Shown here one piece after another: positions 18,364 to 26,853 of a stretch of DNA of 33,969 nt. The stretch's first letter is position 1. Each line of letters opens with the position of its first letter. Origin of the DNA: Pseudaquabacterium pictum (lineage in GTDB: Bacteria; Pseudomonadota; Gammaproteobacteria; Burkholderiales; Burkholderiaceae_C); NCBI RefSeq assembly GCF_005403045.1, contig NZ_BJCL01000028.1, positions 1 to 33,969 on the forward strand. Direction: 5' to 3'. Position numbers and translations under genes: made by a program. The notes under the pieces are model-generated. The model had not been told where the DNA came from. It saw only the letters and a list, made by a program, of their open reading frames with translations, and searched no databases.

Positions 18364-19224
18364 TCAGGCGCCGCTGGCGCGCCCCCGCGCATCCGCCGCA
18401 TGCAGTTCGCCGCACAGCGCTCCCAGCCGCCCCTCGCCGGCCGGCGTCTGCCCACCCTGGGCCAGAAAGCGTTCCATCGCGTCGCGCGTGCCCGGCCCCG
18501 CCAGCGTGCCCTGGAAGGCCGCCGCCTCGGCCTGCAGATCGGCCACCACACCGTGCTCGGCGTGCAGCACGCTGGCCTTGGCAGCGGCCACCGCATGCGG
18601 CGGGAAGCTGGCGATGCGCGCGGCCAGCCGGTCGACATGCGGCCACAGCGCCTCGGCGTCGAGCGTGCGGTTGACCCAGCCCCAGTCTTCGGCCAGGTCG
18701 GCATCCACGTCGTCGCAGCCCAGCACCACCTCCAGCGCCCGGCCGCGGCCCAGCAGGCGGCCCAGCCGCACCGTGCCCGAGCCGCCGGGCAGGATGCCCA
18801 GCGCCACCTCGGGCTGGTTGAACACCGCCTTGCCGCGCAGCGCAAAGCGCATGTCGCAGCTCAGCGCGATCTCGCTGCCGCCGCCGCCCACCCGGCCCTC
18901 CACCACCGCGATGGTGGCCTTGGGCATGGTGCGCCAGGCCTCGGCCATGCGGTGGAAGGGCGACAGCGGCGCATCAGGGGCCGGCGGGTCGGCGGGAAAG
19001 CGCAGGATCAGGCCGACGTCGAAGTGGGCGATGAAGAAGTCCGGGTTGGCCGAGGCCAGCACCACCACCCGCACGCGGTCGTCGGCGGCCAGCTGGTCGG
19101 TCAGGCGCAGCAGCTCCTTGAACAGCGGCTTGTCCAGCAGGTTGACCGGGCCGTTGTCGAGCAGCACCTGCGCCACGCCCTGCCGCAGGCTGACGCGCAG
19201 GCATTGGTAGCCGGAGTAGTCCAT
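18364..19224 (-). CDS. Enoyl-CoA hydratase/isomerase family protein
   Basis: The 286-residue crotonase-fold protein has the two oxyanion-hole segments, one near FFIAHFDVG (about 62-72) and one in EGRVGGGGSEIALSCDMRF (about 109-127), and a Glu at the position of the second catalytic acid in NQPEVALGILPGGSG. Crotonases act on acyl-CoA esters (hydration, isomerisation or related reactions); the exact substrate is not predictable. Compared with typical FadB/EchA enzymes, the first oxyanion segment is atypical (IAHFD rather than CAGAD), so the activity may differ from simple hydration. The ATG at 19224 fits the family N-terminus. A GntR-type operator candidate lies about 40 bp upstream. Confidence 0.88.
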   Translation of the reverse strand: MDYSGYQCLRVSLRQGVAQVLLDNGPVNLLDKPLFKELLRLTDQLAADDRVRVVVLASANPDFFIAHFDVGLILRFPADPPAPDAPLSPFHRMAEAWRTMPKATIAVVEGRVGGGGSEIALSCDMRFALRGKAVFNQPEVALGILPGGSGTVRLGRLLGRGRALEVVLGCDDVDADLAEDWGWVNRTLDAEALWPHVDRLAARIASFPPHAVAAAKASVLHAEHGVVADLQAEAAAFQGTLAGPGTRDAMERFLAQGGQTPAGEGRLGALCGELHAADARGRASGA

Positions 19225-19264
19225 GGCGCGAGGCCGGCGCGCGGGCGCCGGGGCAGTGGCGGGG

Positions 19265-19275
19265 TGGTCAGACTA
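19265..19275. promoter_or_regulatory. GntR/FadR-type operator candidate
   Basis: TGGTCAGACTA fits the TNGTCNGACNA dyad used by FadR-subfamily GntR regulators. It lies 41-51 bp upstream of the enoyl-CoA hydratase start, where fatty-acid-responsive control would make sense. The match is short and could be chance; no GntR gene is in the window. Confidence 0.3.
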
Positions 19276-19322
19276 ACCGGCGTGCCGCCGGCCACGGCGT
19301 CACCCGGGTGCCAGGCAGGGCC

Positions 19323-20045
19323 TCAGGGCTGGCGCGGCAGGGCCGCCGCCAGCACGCTGGCGTTCACCGCCCGGCAGCGGGCGATGTCGCAGGCGGTGGG
19401 CAGCAGGGCGCGGTAGTCGCCCCGGGTGGGCGGCATGGCGCCGGCGCGGGTGAAGCAGCGTTCGCCCTGGCCGTTGTCGTAGTAGCTCATCACGTCGACG
19501 CAGCGGCGCGAGTGGGCCATCAGGCCGAAGAAGTGGCCCATCTCGTGCGACACCACCATCTGCAGCGTGTCGGCCGCCGGGTGGGACGGGTTGCGCTGGT
19601 TCAGGGTGCGGAAGGCCGCCGGCCCCAGCGCCAGGCTGTAGGTGCGCAGGTTGGCGAGGCCGAAGTTGCCGCCGGCGGCGCCATCGCTCCACAGCACCAG
19701 CACCGCGCCGGGCGGCACCCGGGCGCCAGGCGCCAGGCCCTGCACCTGCACGCCGATGCCGCAGGCCGACCAGGCCTGGGCCGCGCGCTGCACCGTGGCC
19801 AGCACCTGGTCGGCGCTGAACCAGGGCGGCGCCTCGTCATGCCGGTAGGCCAGCAGCAGCGCGCCGTTGGCCACCGGCCGGTCGCGGCCGTCGCCCCAGG
19901 TGGCCACCTCGCCGGGCAGGCACTGGGCGATCTCCGCCTCGCGCAGCGGTGTCTGGGCCTGTGCGCCCAGGCTGCAGGCCAGGCCCAGGGCCAGCCCGGT
20001 GGCCAGGCGGCGGGCGGTCGGGATGAAGTGGCGCGGCGGGGTCAC
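19323..20045 (-). CDS. Secreted metzincin-like zinc metalloprotease
   Basis: The protein of about 240 residues has a signal peptide (about 1-31, ending GAQAQ) and a zinc-binding motif HEMGHFFGLMAH at 167-178, followed by CVDVMSYYDN (182-191) as the likely Met-turn. This arrangement marks a metzincin-type metallopeptidase acting outside the cytoplasm. The third His stands one position later than in the canonical HExxHxxGxxH. Several cysteines (41, 95, 182, 197, 219, 224) could form disulfides. The start is uncertain: the GTG at 20045 was chosen because it places the signal peptide at the N-terminus; the upstream frame to 20216 overlaps the neighbouring gene. It follows the DsbA-fold gene by 50 bp on the same strand. 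Confidence 0.75.
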   Translation of the reverse strand: MTPPRHFIPTARRLATGLALGLACSLGAQAQTPLREAEIAQCLPGEVATWGDGRDRPVANGALLLAYRHDEAPPWFSADQVLATVQRAAQAWSACGIGVQVQGLAPGARVPPGAVLVLWSDGAAGGNFGLANLRTYSLALGPAAFRTLNQRNPSHPAADTLQMVVSHEMGHFFGLMAHSRRCVDVMSYYDNGQGERCFTRAGAMPPTRGDYRALLPTACDIARCRAVNASVLAAALPRQP

Positions 20046-20095
20046 GCCCTGTTGTCGGCGTGCCCGGCAGTGGCTTGAGGGTGCGGTTGGGTCGC

Positions 20096-20791
20096 TCAGG
20101 TGCCGATCGCGCCGCCCCGCCCCGGCCACAGCCGGCCGCGCAGCAGCGGCCGCCGCTGCCGCCGCTGGGCGAGCAGGGCATCGTCCAGCACCGCCACCGC
20201 CACCGGACCGCGCCACAGGCGGTGGCCCAGCACCACGGCCGGCGCGCTGTCGATGCCCAGCTGCGCCGCCAGCGCCTGGTTATCGGCCAGGATTTCATTG
20301 GCATGGCCCAGCGGCGCCGGCATCAGGCGGAAGCGCGCCTCGGTCTGCTGCAGCGCCAGGCTGTCGAGCACCGGCAGCGACGCCAGGTGGCGGTGCAGGC
20401 GCGCCGCCAGCGCACCCGGCGGCGCGCCCAGCACCAGTTGCGCCGCCTCGGCTGCGAATGGCCGGCGTTGCGGCAGGTGGCGCAGCAGCACGCGCAGCTG
20501 GGCATCCTGGTCCAGCAGCAGGTCCAGGCTGGCACAGAGCTGCCGGCTGGCCAGGCTGTGGTAGTCGATGAAGGCGACCAGGCTGACATCACCATCCGGT
20601 GCGCCCAGCACCGTGGCATGGCTGCTGGCGTGCAGGTCGCGCGCCGACTGCGCGAGCGCCAACACGTCCAGGCTGTTCTGCGGCGGCTGCCAGCCGGCCT
20701 GGCCGTCGCCGCTGCGGCGGCGCTCGGGCCACGGGGCCTCGGCCAGCGGGGCTGGCAAGGGGCTGGATGCGCGGTCGGTCTGGACGGCCAT
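20096..20791 (-). CDS. DsbA-fold protein lacking the CxxC active site
   Basis: The 231-residue protein aligns by eye with DsbA/DsbG-type thioredoxin-fold proteins: VSLVAFIDYHSLASRQL (69-85) corresponds to the usual VxLVxFxDYxCPYCRxx, and IDSAPAVVLGHRLWRG (180-195) to the cis-proline region GTPTxVxNGxxxxG. The CxxC is SLAS (79-82), so both redox cysteines are replaced by serine; the only Cys is C86. No signal peptide is visible. It cannot be a normal disulfide oxidoreductase; a binding, chaperone or glutathione-independent role is possible but unproven. The ATG at 20791 has CGGAG about 8 nt upstream. The gene lies between the large regulator and the metalloprotease on the same strand. Confidence 0.7.
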   Translation of the reverse strand: MAVQTDRASSPLPAPLAEAPWPERRRSGDGQAGWQPPQNSLDVLALAQSARDLHASSHATVLGAPDGDVSLVAFIDYHSLASRQLCASLDLLLDQDAQLRVLLRHLPQRRPFAAEAAQLVLGAPPGALAARLHRHLASLPVLDSLALQQTEARFRLMPAPLGHANEILADNQALAAQLGIDSAPAVVLGHRLWRGPVAVAVLDDALLAQRRQRRPLLRGRLWPGRGGAIGT

Positions 20792-20835
20792 GCGTGGGAC
20801 TCCGGTCAGGCACCCGCCCGGCGTTGGGGAGGTGT

Positions 20836-20859
20836 CGGCGGCCAGTGTGGTGGCCGCCG
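20836..20859. repeat. Strong hairpin between the large regulator and the DsbA-fold gene
   Basis: CGGCGGCCA (20836-20844) and TGGCCGCCG (20851-20859) form a perfect 9-bp stem with a 6-nt loop, 23 bp after the regulator stop codon. There is no T-run. It may weaken read-through or stabilise the upstream mRNA. Confidence 0.45.
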
Positions 20860-20882
20860 CGGCCCGCGTCCTTCAGCCGGCG

Positions 20883-23576
20883 TTAATTCGGCGTGAAGCC
20901 GCTGCCGAACAGCAGTGCCGGCAGGGCGGCAGCCGGCAGATGGGCGCCGCTGGCCTGCAGCCGGGCGCAGCCGGCGGCGTCCAGCTGGCCGGCCAGCGCC
21001 TGGTGCGCCAGCTGCAGCGCCCGGTCCATGCGGGCCTGGTCGACCGCTTCGCGCGGCTGGCCCAGCGCGGCGAAGGCGGCATCGGCATGGCCGGCCAGCT
21101 GCAGCGCCTCGGCGCCGCGGCCGTCCAGCGCAGCCACCAGGGCGGCATCGTCGGCCCACAGCGGCAGCATGTCGTAGCGGCCGGCCAGCGGCCACAGCTG
21201 CGCCAGCACGGCACGGGCCTCGGCCGCCCGCTCCAGGCTGAGCAGGGCCGCGCTCAGGTTGGACAACACCCGCGCCAGGTGCTGCTGGTCGCGCGCGCCC
21301 TGCAGCCGGGCGGCCAGCGCGCGGAAGGTCTGCACCGCCTCGTCCAGCCGGCCGGCGGCCAGCTGCGCGCTGCCGACCTTGATCTGCACATTCACCTCGC
21401 CCAGCCCGGCCAGGCGGCTGAGCAGCAGCTGCTGCTGGCAGGCCTGCAGGCAGGCACCGTGGTCGCCGTCGACCAGGGCCAGCCAGGCCTGGTTGCTGGC
21501 CAGCACCACCCGCAAGTAGGCCGGCCAGGCGGGATCGTCCAGCGCCTGGCCCTGGGCGACGGCGGCCACCAGGGTGTCGCGGTCGCCCAGGCGCTGGGCG
21601 GTGAAGCCTACCACCCGCAGCGCCAGGCAGGCCAGGCGGTGGTCGGCCTCGGCCATCGCCAGCGCCTGGGCCTGCTGCGCCCAGGCCAGCGCCTGGCGCG
21701 GCCGGATGTTCTGTGCCTGCTCGGAGCCGCGCAGCAGGTTGCGCGCCAGCAGCAGCCCCGGCAGCGGCGAACCGGCCGCCAGCAGCGGTGCCATGGCCTG
21801 CCACAGGGCCTCGCCCTCGGCATGGCGGTGCACGCCCAGCGCCACCGACAGCGTGGGCGCGATGCGGCCGGCCAGCAGCGGCGCGTGGTCCAGCGCCCAG
21901 CGCAGCGCCGCCTGGGCGTTGTCGAGATCGGGCGCCAGGCGCTCGGCCAGGGTGTCGGCGCGGCAGCGACCCTGCAGCAGATCGGCATGGATGCGGTCGC
22001 ACAGCGCCGCCAGGGCCTGGGCATGGCGGCGCTGCAGCGCGGCGGCCTCGCCGGCGGCGGGCAGCTGCTCGCGGGCCAGCGCCAGCGGGCCTTCCAGCAG
22101 GCGGTAGCGGGGCTGCGGCGCGGCGTCGTCACCATCGCCGCCAGCCTCGTCCGGGGCGGCGGGCAGCAGGCTCAGCAGCGAGCGGTCGACCAGGCCGCCC
22201 AGCGCGTCCAGCACCGCCAGGCGGTCCAGTGGCGGCTGGCCGACGGTGCCACCGTCGGCATCGTCGTCGGCCAGCACATCCAGCACCAGGTCCAGCGGGG
22301 CGCTGCCGACAAACACCGCCAGCCGGCGGAACACCACCTGCTCGGCGGGGCCCAGCAGGCCGTGGCTCCACTGCAGCGCGCCGCGCAGCGTCTGCTGGCG
22401 CACCGGCGCGTCGCGCGGGCCGTGGCGCAGCAGGTCCAGGCGCCGACCCAGCGACTGCACCAGCCCGCGCAGGCCCAGCAGCGGCAGGCGCGCGGCGGCC
22501 AGCTCGATGGCCAGCGCTGCGCCGTCGAGGCCGCGGCACAGCGCCACGACCTCGGCCACGTTGTCCTCGGTCAGGGTGAAGCGGTGGTCGAGCGCCTGGG
22601 CGCGGGCGACGAACAGCGCCACCGCACCATGGTCCAGCGCGGCCTGGGCGCTGGCTGCCTCGGCACTGCCGGGTTCAGGCAGGCCCAGGGCACCAAGGCG
22701 GTAGACGGCTTCGCCATGCAGCTGCAGCGGCACCTGGCTGGTGACCAGCAGGCGCACACCGGGCGCGCTGCGGCGCAGCGCCTGGGCCAGGCCGGCCACC
22801 GCGGCGGCCAGGTGTTCGGCGTTGTCCAGCGCCAGCAGCAGGCGCAGCGGCGCCAGGGCCTGGGCCAGGGCCGCGTTGCGGTCGTCGCCGGCGGGCAGGC
22901 GCAGGCCCAGCGCCGCGGCCACCGCCTGCGGCACGGCCTCGGGCTGCTGCACCGCCGCCAGCTCGACGAAGCACACGCCGTGGGCGTGGGCCGCCTGCTG
23001 GCCGTGCAGCAGCGCCATCGCCAGCCGGGTCTTGCCGATGCCGCCGGCGCCGGTCAGCGTGACCAGGCTGTCGCGCGCCACCAGGGCGGCCAGCGCGGCG
23101 AGGTCGGCGTCGCGGCCGATCAGCGGCGGCAGGGCGGCCGGCAGGTGGGTGTCGGGCAGGGCCACCAGCGGCGGCCGCTGCGGCAACACCGCCACCGTGG
23201 CGCCCACCGGCTCGACGGTGGCGGTGAAGCGGTAGCCGCGGGCGGGCACGGTGCTGATGCAGTCCGCGCCCAGCGCCTTGCGCAGCGCGTTGATCTGCAC
23301 GCTGAGGTTGTTCTCCTCGACCACCAGCCCAGGCCACACCCGCTCCAGCAGCTGCTGGCGGCCGAGCAACTGGCCAGGGTGGCGGGCCAGGACGATCAGC
23401 AGATCCAGCGCGCGGGCCTGCAGCGGCACCGGCTGGCCATCGGCCAGCAGCCGGCGCTCGCGCACCTGCAGCTCAAAGCGGCCGAAGCGCAGGTCTGGCA
23501 GCTCGCCGGCCGCCGGCAGCCGGGCGGGCAGCGGCTCGGCAGGCGTGGGGCGGCGCAGGGGCAGCAGGTCGGACAT
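20883..23576 (-). CDS. Winged-helix/ATPase (STAND-type) transcriptional regulator
   Basis: The 897-residue protein begins with an OmpR-type DNA-binding winged helix (about 30-122, ending ISTVPARGYRFTATVE), followed by a signal-transduction ATPase domain with the P-loop GAGGIGKT (176-183), Walker B LLLALDNAEH (about 247-256) and the downstream VRLLVTSQVPL segment typical of these ATPases. The C-terminal half is Ala/Leu-rich and helical, probably TPR-like repeats that sense a partner. Such proteins are large cytoplasmic activators that need ATP and an inducer. The ATG at 23576 was chosen over 23654 because the extra residues look non-coding and the gap holds the divergent promoters. It is divergent from the nitroreductase gene (83 bp). 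The target and inducer are unknown. Confidence 0.88.
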   Translation of the reverse strand: MSDLLPLRRPTPAEPLPARLPAAGELPDLRFGRFELQVRERRLLADGQPVPLQARALDLLIVLARHPGQLLGRQQLLERVWPGLVVEENNLSVQINALRKALGADCISTVPARGYRFTATVEPVGATVAVLPQRPPLVALPDTHLPAALPPLIGRDADLAALAALVARDSLVTLTGAGGIGKTRLAMALLHGQQAAHAHGVCFVELAAVQQPEAVPQAVAAALGLRLPAGDDRNAALAQALAPLRLLLALDNAEHLAAAVAGLAQALRRSAPGVRLLVTSQVPLQLHGEAVYRLGALGLPEPGSAEAASAQAALDHGAVALFVARAQALDHRFTLTEDNVAEVVALCRGLDGAALAIELAAARLPLLGLRGLVQSLGRRLDLLRHGPRDAPVRQQTLRGALQWSHGLLGPAEQVVFRRLAVFVGSAPLDLVLDVLADDDADGGTVGQPPLDRLAVLDALGGLVDRSLLSLLPAAPDEAGGDGDDAAPQPRYRLLEGPLALAREQLPAAGEAAALQRRHAQALAALCDRIHADLLQGRCRADTLAERLAPDLDNAQAALRWALDHAPLLAGRIAPTLSVALGVHRHAEGEALWQAMAPLLAAGSPLPGLLLARNLLRGSEQAQNIRPRQALAWAQQAQALAMAEADHRLACLALRVVGFTAQRLGDRDTLVAAVAQGQALDDPAWPAYLRVVLASNQAWLALVDGDHGACLQACQQQLLLSRLAGLGEVNVQIKVGSAQLAAGRLDEAVQTFRALAARLQGARDQQHLARVLSNLSAALLSLERAAEARAVLAQLWPLAGRYDMLPLWADDAALVAALDGRGAEALQLAGHADAAFAALGQPREAVDQARMDRALQLAHQALAGQLDAAGCARLQASGAHLPAAALPALLFGSGFTPN

Positions 23577-23659
23577 CGGACCCCAGTCTATCGGCGCGCG
23601 GGCGCCTGCGCGGCAGCTGTCCTTGGCATGATCGCGGCCACCGCCCCGCCACACCAGCC

Positions 23660-24451
23660 ATGACCGCCGACGCCTTCTCCGCCCTGCTGCGACAGCACCG
23701 CTCGATCCGATGCTTCCAGGACCGGGGCATCGACCCGGCGCTGGTCGACCGCGTGCTGGTGCAGGCGCTGCAGGGCAGCTCGTCCAGCGGCAACCTGAAC
23801 CTGGTGTCGGTGATCAAGACCAGCGATGCCGCACGCAAGCAGCACCTGTGCACCCTGCACTTCGACCAGCCGATGGTGCTGCAGGCACCGCTGGTGCTGA
23901 CCTTCTGCGCCGACAGCCACCGCACCCGGCAGTGGCTGGCGCAGCGGGATGCGCGCCTGGGCTTTGCCGACTTCATCAGCTGGCATGTGGCGGGCTACGA
24001 CGCCATCATCCTGGCACAGACCACTGCGCTGGCGCTGGAGAGCCACGGTCTGGGCATCTGCTACATGGGCACCACGCTGCATGCGATGCAGGCGATTGCC
24101 GACTTCCTGGACTGCCCCGACCACTGCCTGCCGGTGACCAGCATGGTGGTGGGCTGGCCAGCCGAATCCCCGCCGTCGCGCGACCGCCTGCCGGGCGCGG
24201 CCTGGATCCACAACGAGCGCTACCAGCGCCCCACGCCTGCCGACATCGACGCCCACTTTGGCGAGCGCGAGGAACGTGGCCGCGAACGCTACCTGGCGCT
24301 GGGCCCGGAGATGGCGGCACGCTGGGCCGAACACGGCATCCGCTCGCTGGCGCAGTTCTACACCAGCAAGATCAAGTACGACCCCGACCAGTTCGCCCGC
24401 GACTCGGCCGCGCTGGAAGACCTGCTGCGCGCACGCGGCTTCGGTGGCTGA
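23660..24451 (+). CDS. NfsA-like nitroreductase / NADPH-dependent FMN oxidoreductase
   Basis: The 263-residue protein has the nitroreductase fold: an FMN phosphate-binding start LLRQHRSIRCFQDRGI, the SSSSGNLN segment, and AQTTALALESHGLGICYMGT near the second flavin contact, followed by PVTSMVVGWPAE. This pattern matches the larger NfsA/FRP group that uses NADPH to reduce nitroaromatics, quinones or flavins; the physiological substrate is not known. The C-terminal 60 residues (REERGRERYLALG onward) are a helical extension. It is divergent from the large regulator, which may control it, and converges with the serine hydrolase gene 18 bp away. Confidence 0.88.
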   Translation: MTADAFSALLRQHRSIRCFQDRGIDPALVDRVLVQALQGSSSSGNLNLVSVIKTSDAARKQHLCTLHFDQPMVLQAPLVLTFCADSHRTRQWLAQRDARLGFADFISWHVAGYDAIILAQTTALALESHGLGICYMGTTLHAMQAIADFLDCPDHCLPVTSMVVGWPAESPPSRDRLPGAAWIHNERYQRPTPADIDAHFGEREERGRERYLALGPEMAARWAEHGIRSLAQFYTSKIKYDPDQFARDSAALEDLLRARGFGG

Positions 24452-24469
24452 GACGCGGGCACCGGGGCG

Positions 24470-25561
24470 TCAGGCCGGTTGCAGTGCGGCCAGCACCTGG
24501 CGGAAGAGCTGGCTGGACGGCACGCCGTTGGCCGGCTGGTTGTAGCGGCCGGCGGTGATCACCACCACCAGATCGAGCGCCGGCACGGCGAACAGCCGCT
24601 GGCCGCCGTTGCCCATGCCGGCGATGAAGTCCACCCCCGCGCCCGGCCCGCTTCTGAAGCGGCCCTGCCACCACTGGCGGCCGAACAGCAGCCCGTCGAC
24701 CGCCGGCACCCGGGTGGCCAGGGTGTCGGCGATCCAGCCGGCCGGCACCACCGCGCGGCCCTGCCACTGCCCGCCATCGAGCAGCAGCCGGCCGATGCGC
24801 GCCAGCTCGCGCGGGCGCAGCCGCAGGCCCGAGAAGGCCAGCGTGCGGCCCTGTCGGTCGGCACGCCAGGTGACCGGCGGGATGCCCAGCGGATCGAACA
24901 GCGTGGCCTGGGCCAGGTCCTTGAGGCCCTGGCCGCTGCGGCGCTCGAGGATGTCGGCCAGCAGGGCGGTGGCGCCGCCGCTGTAGGCCCAGCGGGTGCC
25001 CGGGGCGTGCAGCATCGGCAGGCCCAGCAGATGGCGGTTGCGGTCGGGCGCCATCGCCATGCGGGTCTCGCTGTTGGCCGGGTTGGAATAGGGCACGGTC
25101 CACTCGTCCCATTCCCAGCCCACCGTCATGTCCAGCAGGTGCTGCACGGTGATCTGCCGGTGCGCCGGCGTGGCCAGGTCGGCCAGCTCGGGAAAGCTGT
25201 CGAGCACCGGCTGCTGCAGATCCAGCTGGCCGCGGCCGTGCACGATGCCGGCCACCAGGCCGGTGATGCTCTTGCTGATCGAGCGCAGGTCGTGCGGATG
25301 GTCGGCGGTGAACACCACCTCCCGCGCGAACCAGTCGCCCGAGGGCCGGTCGCTGCCGGTGAAGTAGGCCTCGGCCAGGGTGCTGCCACTGCGCTGCACC
25401 AGCAGGGCATGCGTGTTGCTGCCGTCGCCGGCCACCCGGGTGGCCAGTGCACACAGCCCGGCGTGGCTGCCGGTGCAGGCGGGCGCGGCGTCTTGCGCGC
25501 GGACTGCGGCGATGGGCAAGGCAGGCAGGGCAGCCAGGGCCAGCAGGCGTCGTCGGCGCAT
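24470..25561 (-). CDS. Exported beta-lactamase-family serine hydrolase
   Basis: The protein of about 363 residues has a signal peptide with four arginines ([22 protein letters not shown]), possibly a Tat signal, then the catalytic S94-I-S-K97 motif, a YSG motif at 193-195 in the place of YxN, and a C-terminal [10 protein letters not shown] segment in the place of the KTG/HTG region. It belongs to the class C beta-lactamase/DD-peptidase-like fold (often called serine hydrolase or 6-aminohexanoate-dimer-hydrolase-like). True antibiotic resistance is not implied. The ATG at 25561 starts the signal peptide; an ATG at 25576 adds five residues and is possible. It is divergent from pncB. Confidence 0.87.
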   Translation of the reverse strand: MRRRRLLALAALPALPIAAVRAQDAAPACTGSHAGLCALATRVAGDGSNTHALLVQRSGSTLAEAYFTGSDRPSGDWFAREVVFTADHPHDLRSISKSITGLVAGIVHGRGQLDLQQPVLDSFPELADLATPAHRQITVQHLLDMTVGWEWDEWTVPYSNPANSETRMAMAPDRNRHLLGLPMLHAPGTRWAYSGGATALLADILERRSGQGLKDLAQATLFDPLGIPPVTWRADRQGRTLAFSGLRLRPRELARIGRLLLDGGQWQGRAVVPAGWIADTLATRVPAVDGLLFGRQWWQGRFRSGPGAGVDFIAGMGNGGQRLFAVPALDLVVVITAGRYNQPANGVPSSQLFRQVLAALQPA

Positions 25562-25598
25562 CGCGCAAGCCCCCATCGGTGGCAGTGGTGGCCGATCC

Positions 25599-25604
25599 TA
25601 TACT
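25599..25604 (+). promoter_or_regulatory. Possible -10 element of pncB
   Basis: TATACT (five of six) lies 47 bp upstream of the pncB start in the 89-bp divergent gap. No convincing -35 is found at 16-18 bp, so an activator may be needed or the call may be wrong. Confidence 0.35.
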
Positions 25605-25650
25605 GGCCCGAACCCCCTACGGCGGCGGATCCGTTGCCCTCCTGCCCACC

Positions 25651-26853
25651 ATGCAACCTGTCATCCGCAGCCTGCTGGAGACCGATCTCTACAAGTTCAC
25701 GATGTGGCAGGCCATGCTGCATCGGCATCCGCAGACGCAGGCGGAGTACGTCTTCATCTGCCGCAATGCGCGCGACTACCCGCTGACGCACCTGATCGGC
25801 GAGCTGAACGAGCAGCTCGACCACCTGTGCAGCCTGCGCTTCCAGCCCGACGAGCTGGCCTACCTGCGCGGGCTGCGCTTCATCAAGACGGACTTCGTCG
25901 ACTTCCTGCGCATCTTCCAGTTCCAGCGCGACTTCATCACCGTGCGCGACAACGCCGGCACGCTGGAGATCGTGGCCCGCGGCCCGCAGGTGCATGTGAT
26001 GGCCTTCGAGATCCACGTGCTGGCCATCGTCAACGAGCTGTACTTCCGCCGCTTCGAGCAGGCCCCGGCCGTGGCCGAGGGCCGCCGCCGGCTGGCCGAC
26101 AAGGTGGCGCTGCTGCGCGCCTTCGGCCAGGAGCCGCGGCGCCGCAACCCCTTCGAGTTCTTCGACTTCGGCGTGCGGCGGCGCTTCTCGGGCAGCTGGC
26201 ACCGCGAGGTGGTGGCCACGCTGCAGCGCGAAGTGCCCGAGTTCTTCAAGGGCACCAGCAATGTGCTGCTGGCGCGCGACCTCGGCCTGGTGCCCATCGG
26301 CACGATGGCGCATGAATTCCTGCAGACCTACCAGGCCCTGGGCGTGCGGCTGCGTGATTTCCAGAAGGCGGCGCTGGAGGCCTGGGTGCAGGAGTACCGC
26401 GGCGACCTGGGCGTGGCCCTGACCGACGTGGTGGGCATGGACGCCTTCCTGTCCGACTTCGACCTGTACTTCGCCAAGCTGTTCGACGGCCTGCGCCACG
26501 ACTCGGGCGACCCGATCGTGTGGGGCGAGAAGGCGCTGGCCCACTATGCCCGGCTGCGCATCGACACCCACACCAAGCGCCTGGTGTTCTCTGACGGGCT
26601 GAGCCTGCCCAAGGCCTTCGAGCTGTACCGGCACTTTGCCGACCGCACGCAGCTGGGCTTCGGCATCGGCACCAACCTGACCAACGACATGGGCCTGCAC
26701 ACGCTGCACATCGTGATGAAGCTGACCCACTGCAACGGCCAGCCGGTGGCCAAGCTGTCCGACAGCCCGGGCAAGATCCTCTGCGACGACCAGACCTTCC
26801 TGGCCTACCTGCGCCAGGTGTTCAACGTGCCGGCGCTGGAGACGCCGGGCTGA
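25651..26853 (+). CDS. pncB: Nicotinate phosphoribosyltransferase
   Basis: The 400-residue enzyme joins nicotinate and PRPP to form nicotinate mononucleotide in NAD salvage, with ATP hydrolysis through a phospho-histidine. Family hallmarks are the N-terminal [16 protein letters not shown], the SGSWHREVV region, [38 protein letters not shown] (phosphoribosyl-binding) and [11 protein letters not shown]. The ATG at 25651 gives [16 protein letters not shown], the expected start; the longer frame to 25447 lies in the divergent hydrolase gene. Its 3' end overlaps dacB by 32 bp, tail to tail. Confidence 0.96.
   Translation: MQPVIRSLLETDLYKFTMWQAMLHRHPQTQAEYVFICRNARDYPLTHLIGELNEQLDHLCSLRFQPDELAYLRGLRFIKTDFVDFLRIFQFQRDFITVRDNAGTLEIVARGPQVHVMAFEIHVLAIVNELYFRRFEQAPAVAEGRRRLADKVALLRAFGQEPRRRNPFEFFDFGVRRRFSGSWHREVVATLQREVPEFFKGTSNVLLARDLGLVPIGTMAHEFLQTYQALGVRLRDFQKAALEAWVQEYRGDLGVALTDVVGMDAFLSDFDLYFAKLFDGLRHDSGDPIVWGEKALAHYARLRIDTHTKRLVFSDGLSLPKAFELYRHFADRTQLGFGIGTNLTNDMGLHTLHIVMKLTHCNGQPVAKLSDSPGKILCDDQTFLAYLRQVFNVPALETPG

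Noticed and set aside
20568-23663. Open frame of 1031 codons on the plus strand opposite the large regulator
   Set aside because: It is Gln/Arg/Gly-rich low-complexity sequence, as expected for the complement of an Ala/Leu-rich gene, while the minus-strand frame has a winged helix and P-loop.
25431-25444. CACCCGGGTG palindrome inside the serine hydrolase gene
   Set aside because: It is coding sequence and a likely composition effect; it also shows that the intergenic copies need caution.
24470-25561. Antibiotic-resistance beta-lactamase
   Set aside because: The fold and SxxK motif match, but the YSG motif and missing KTG point to a general serine hydrolase.
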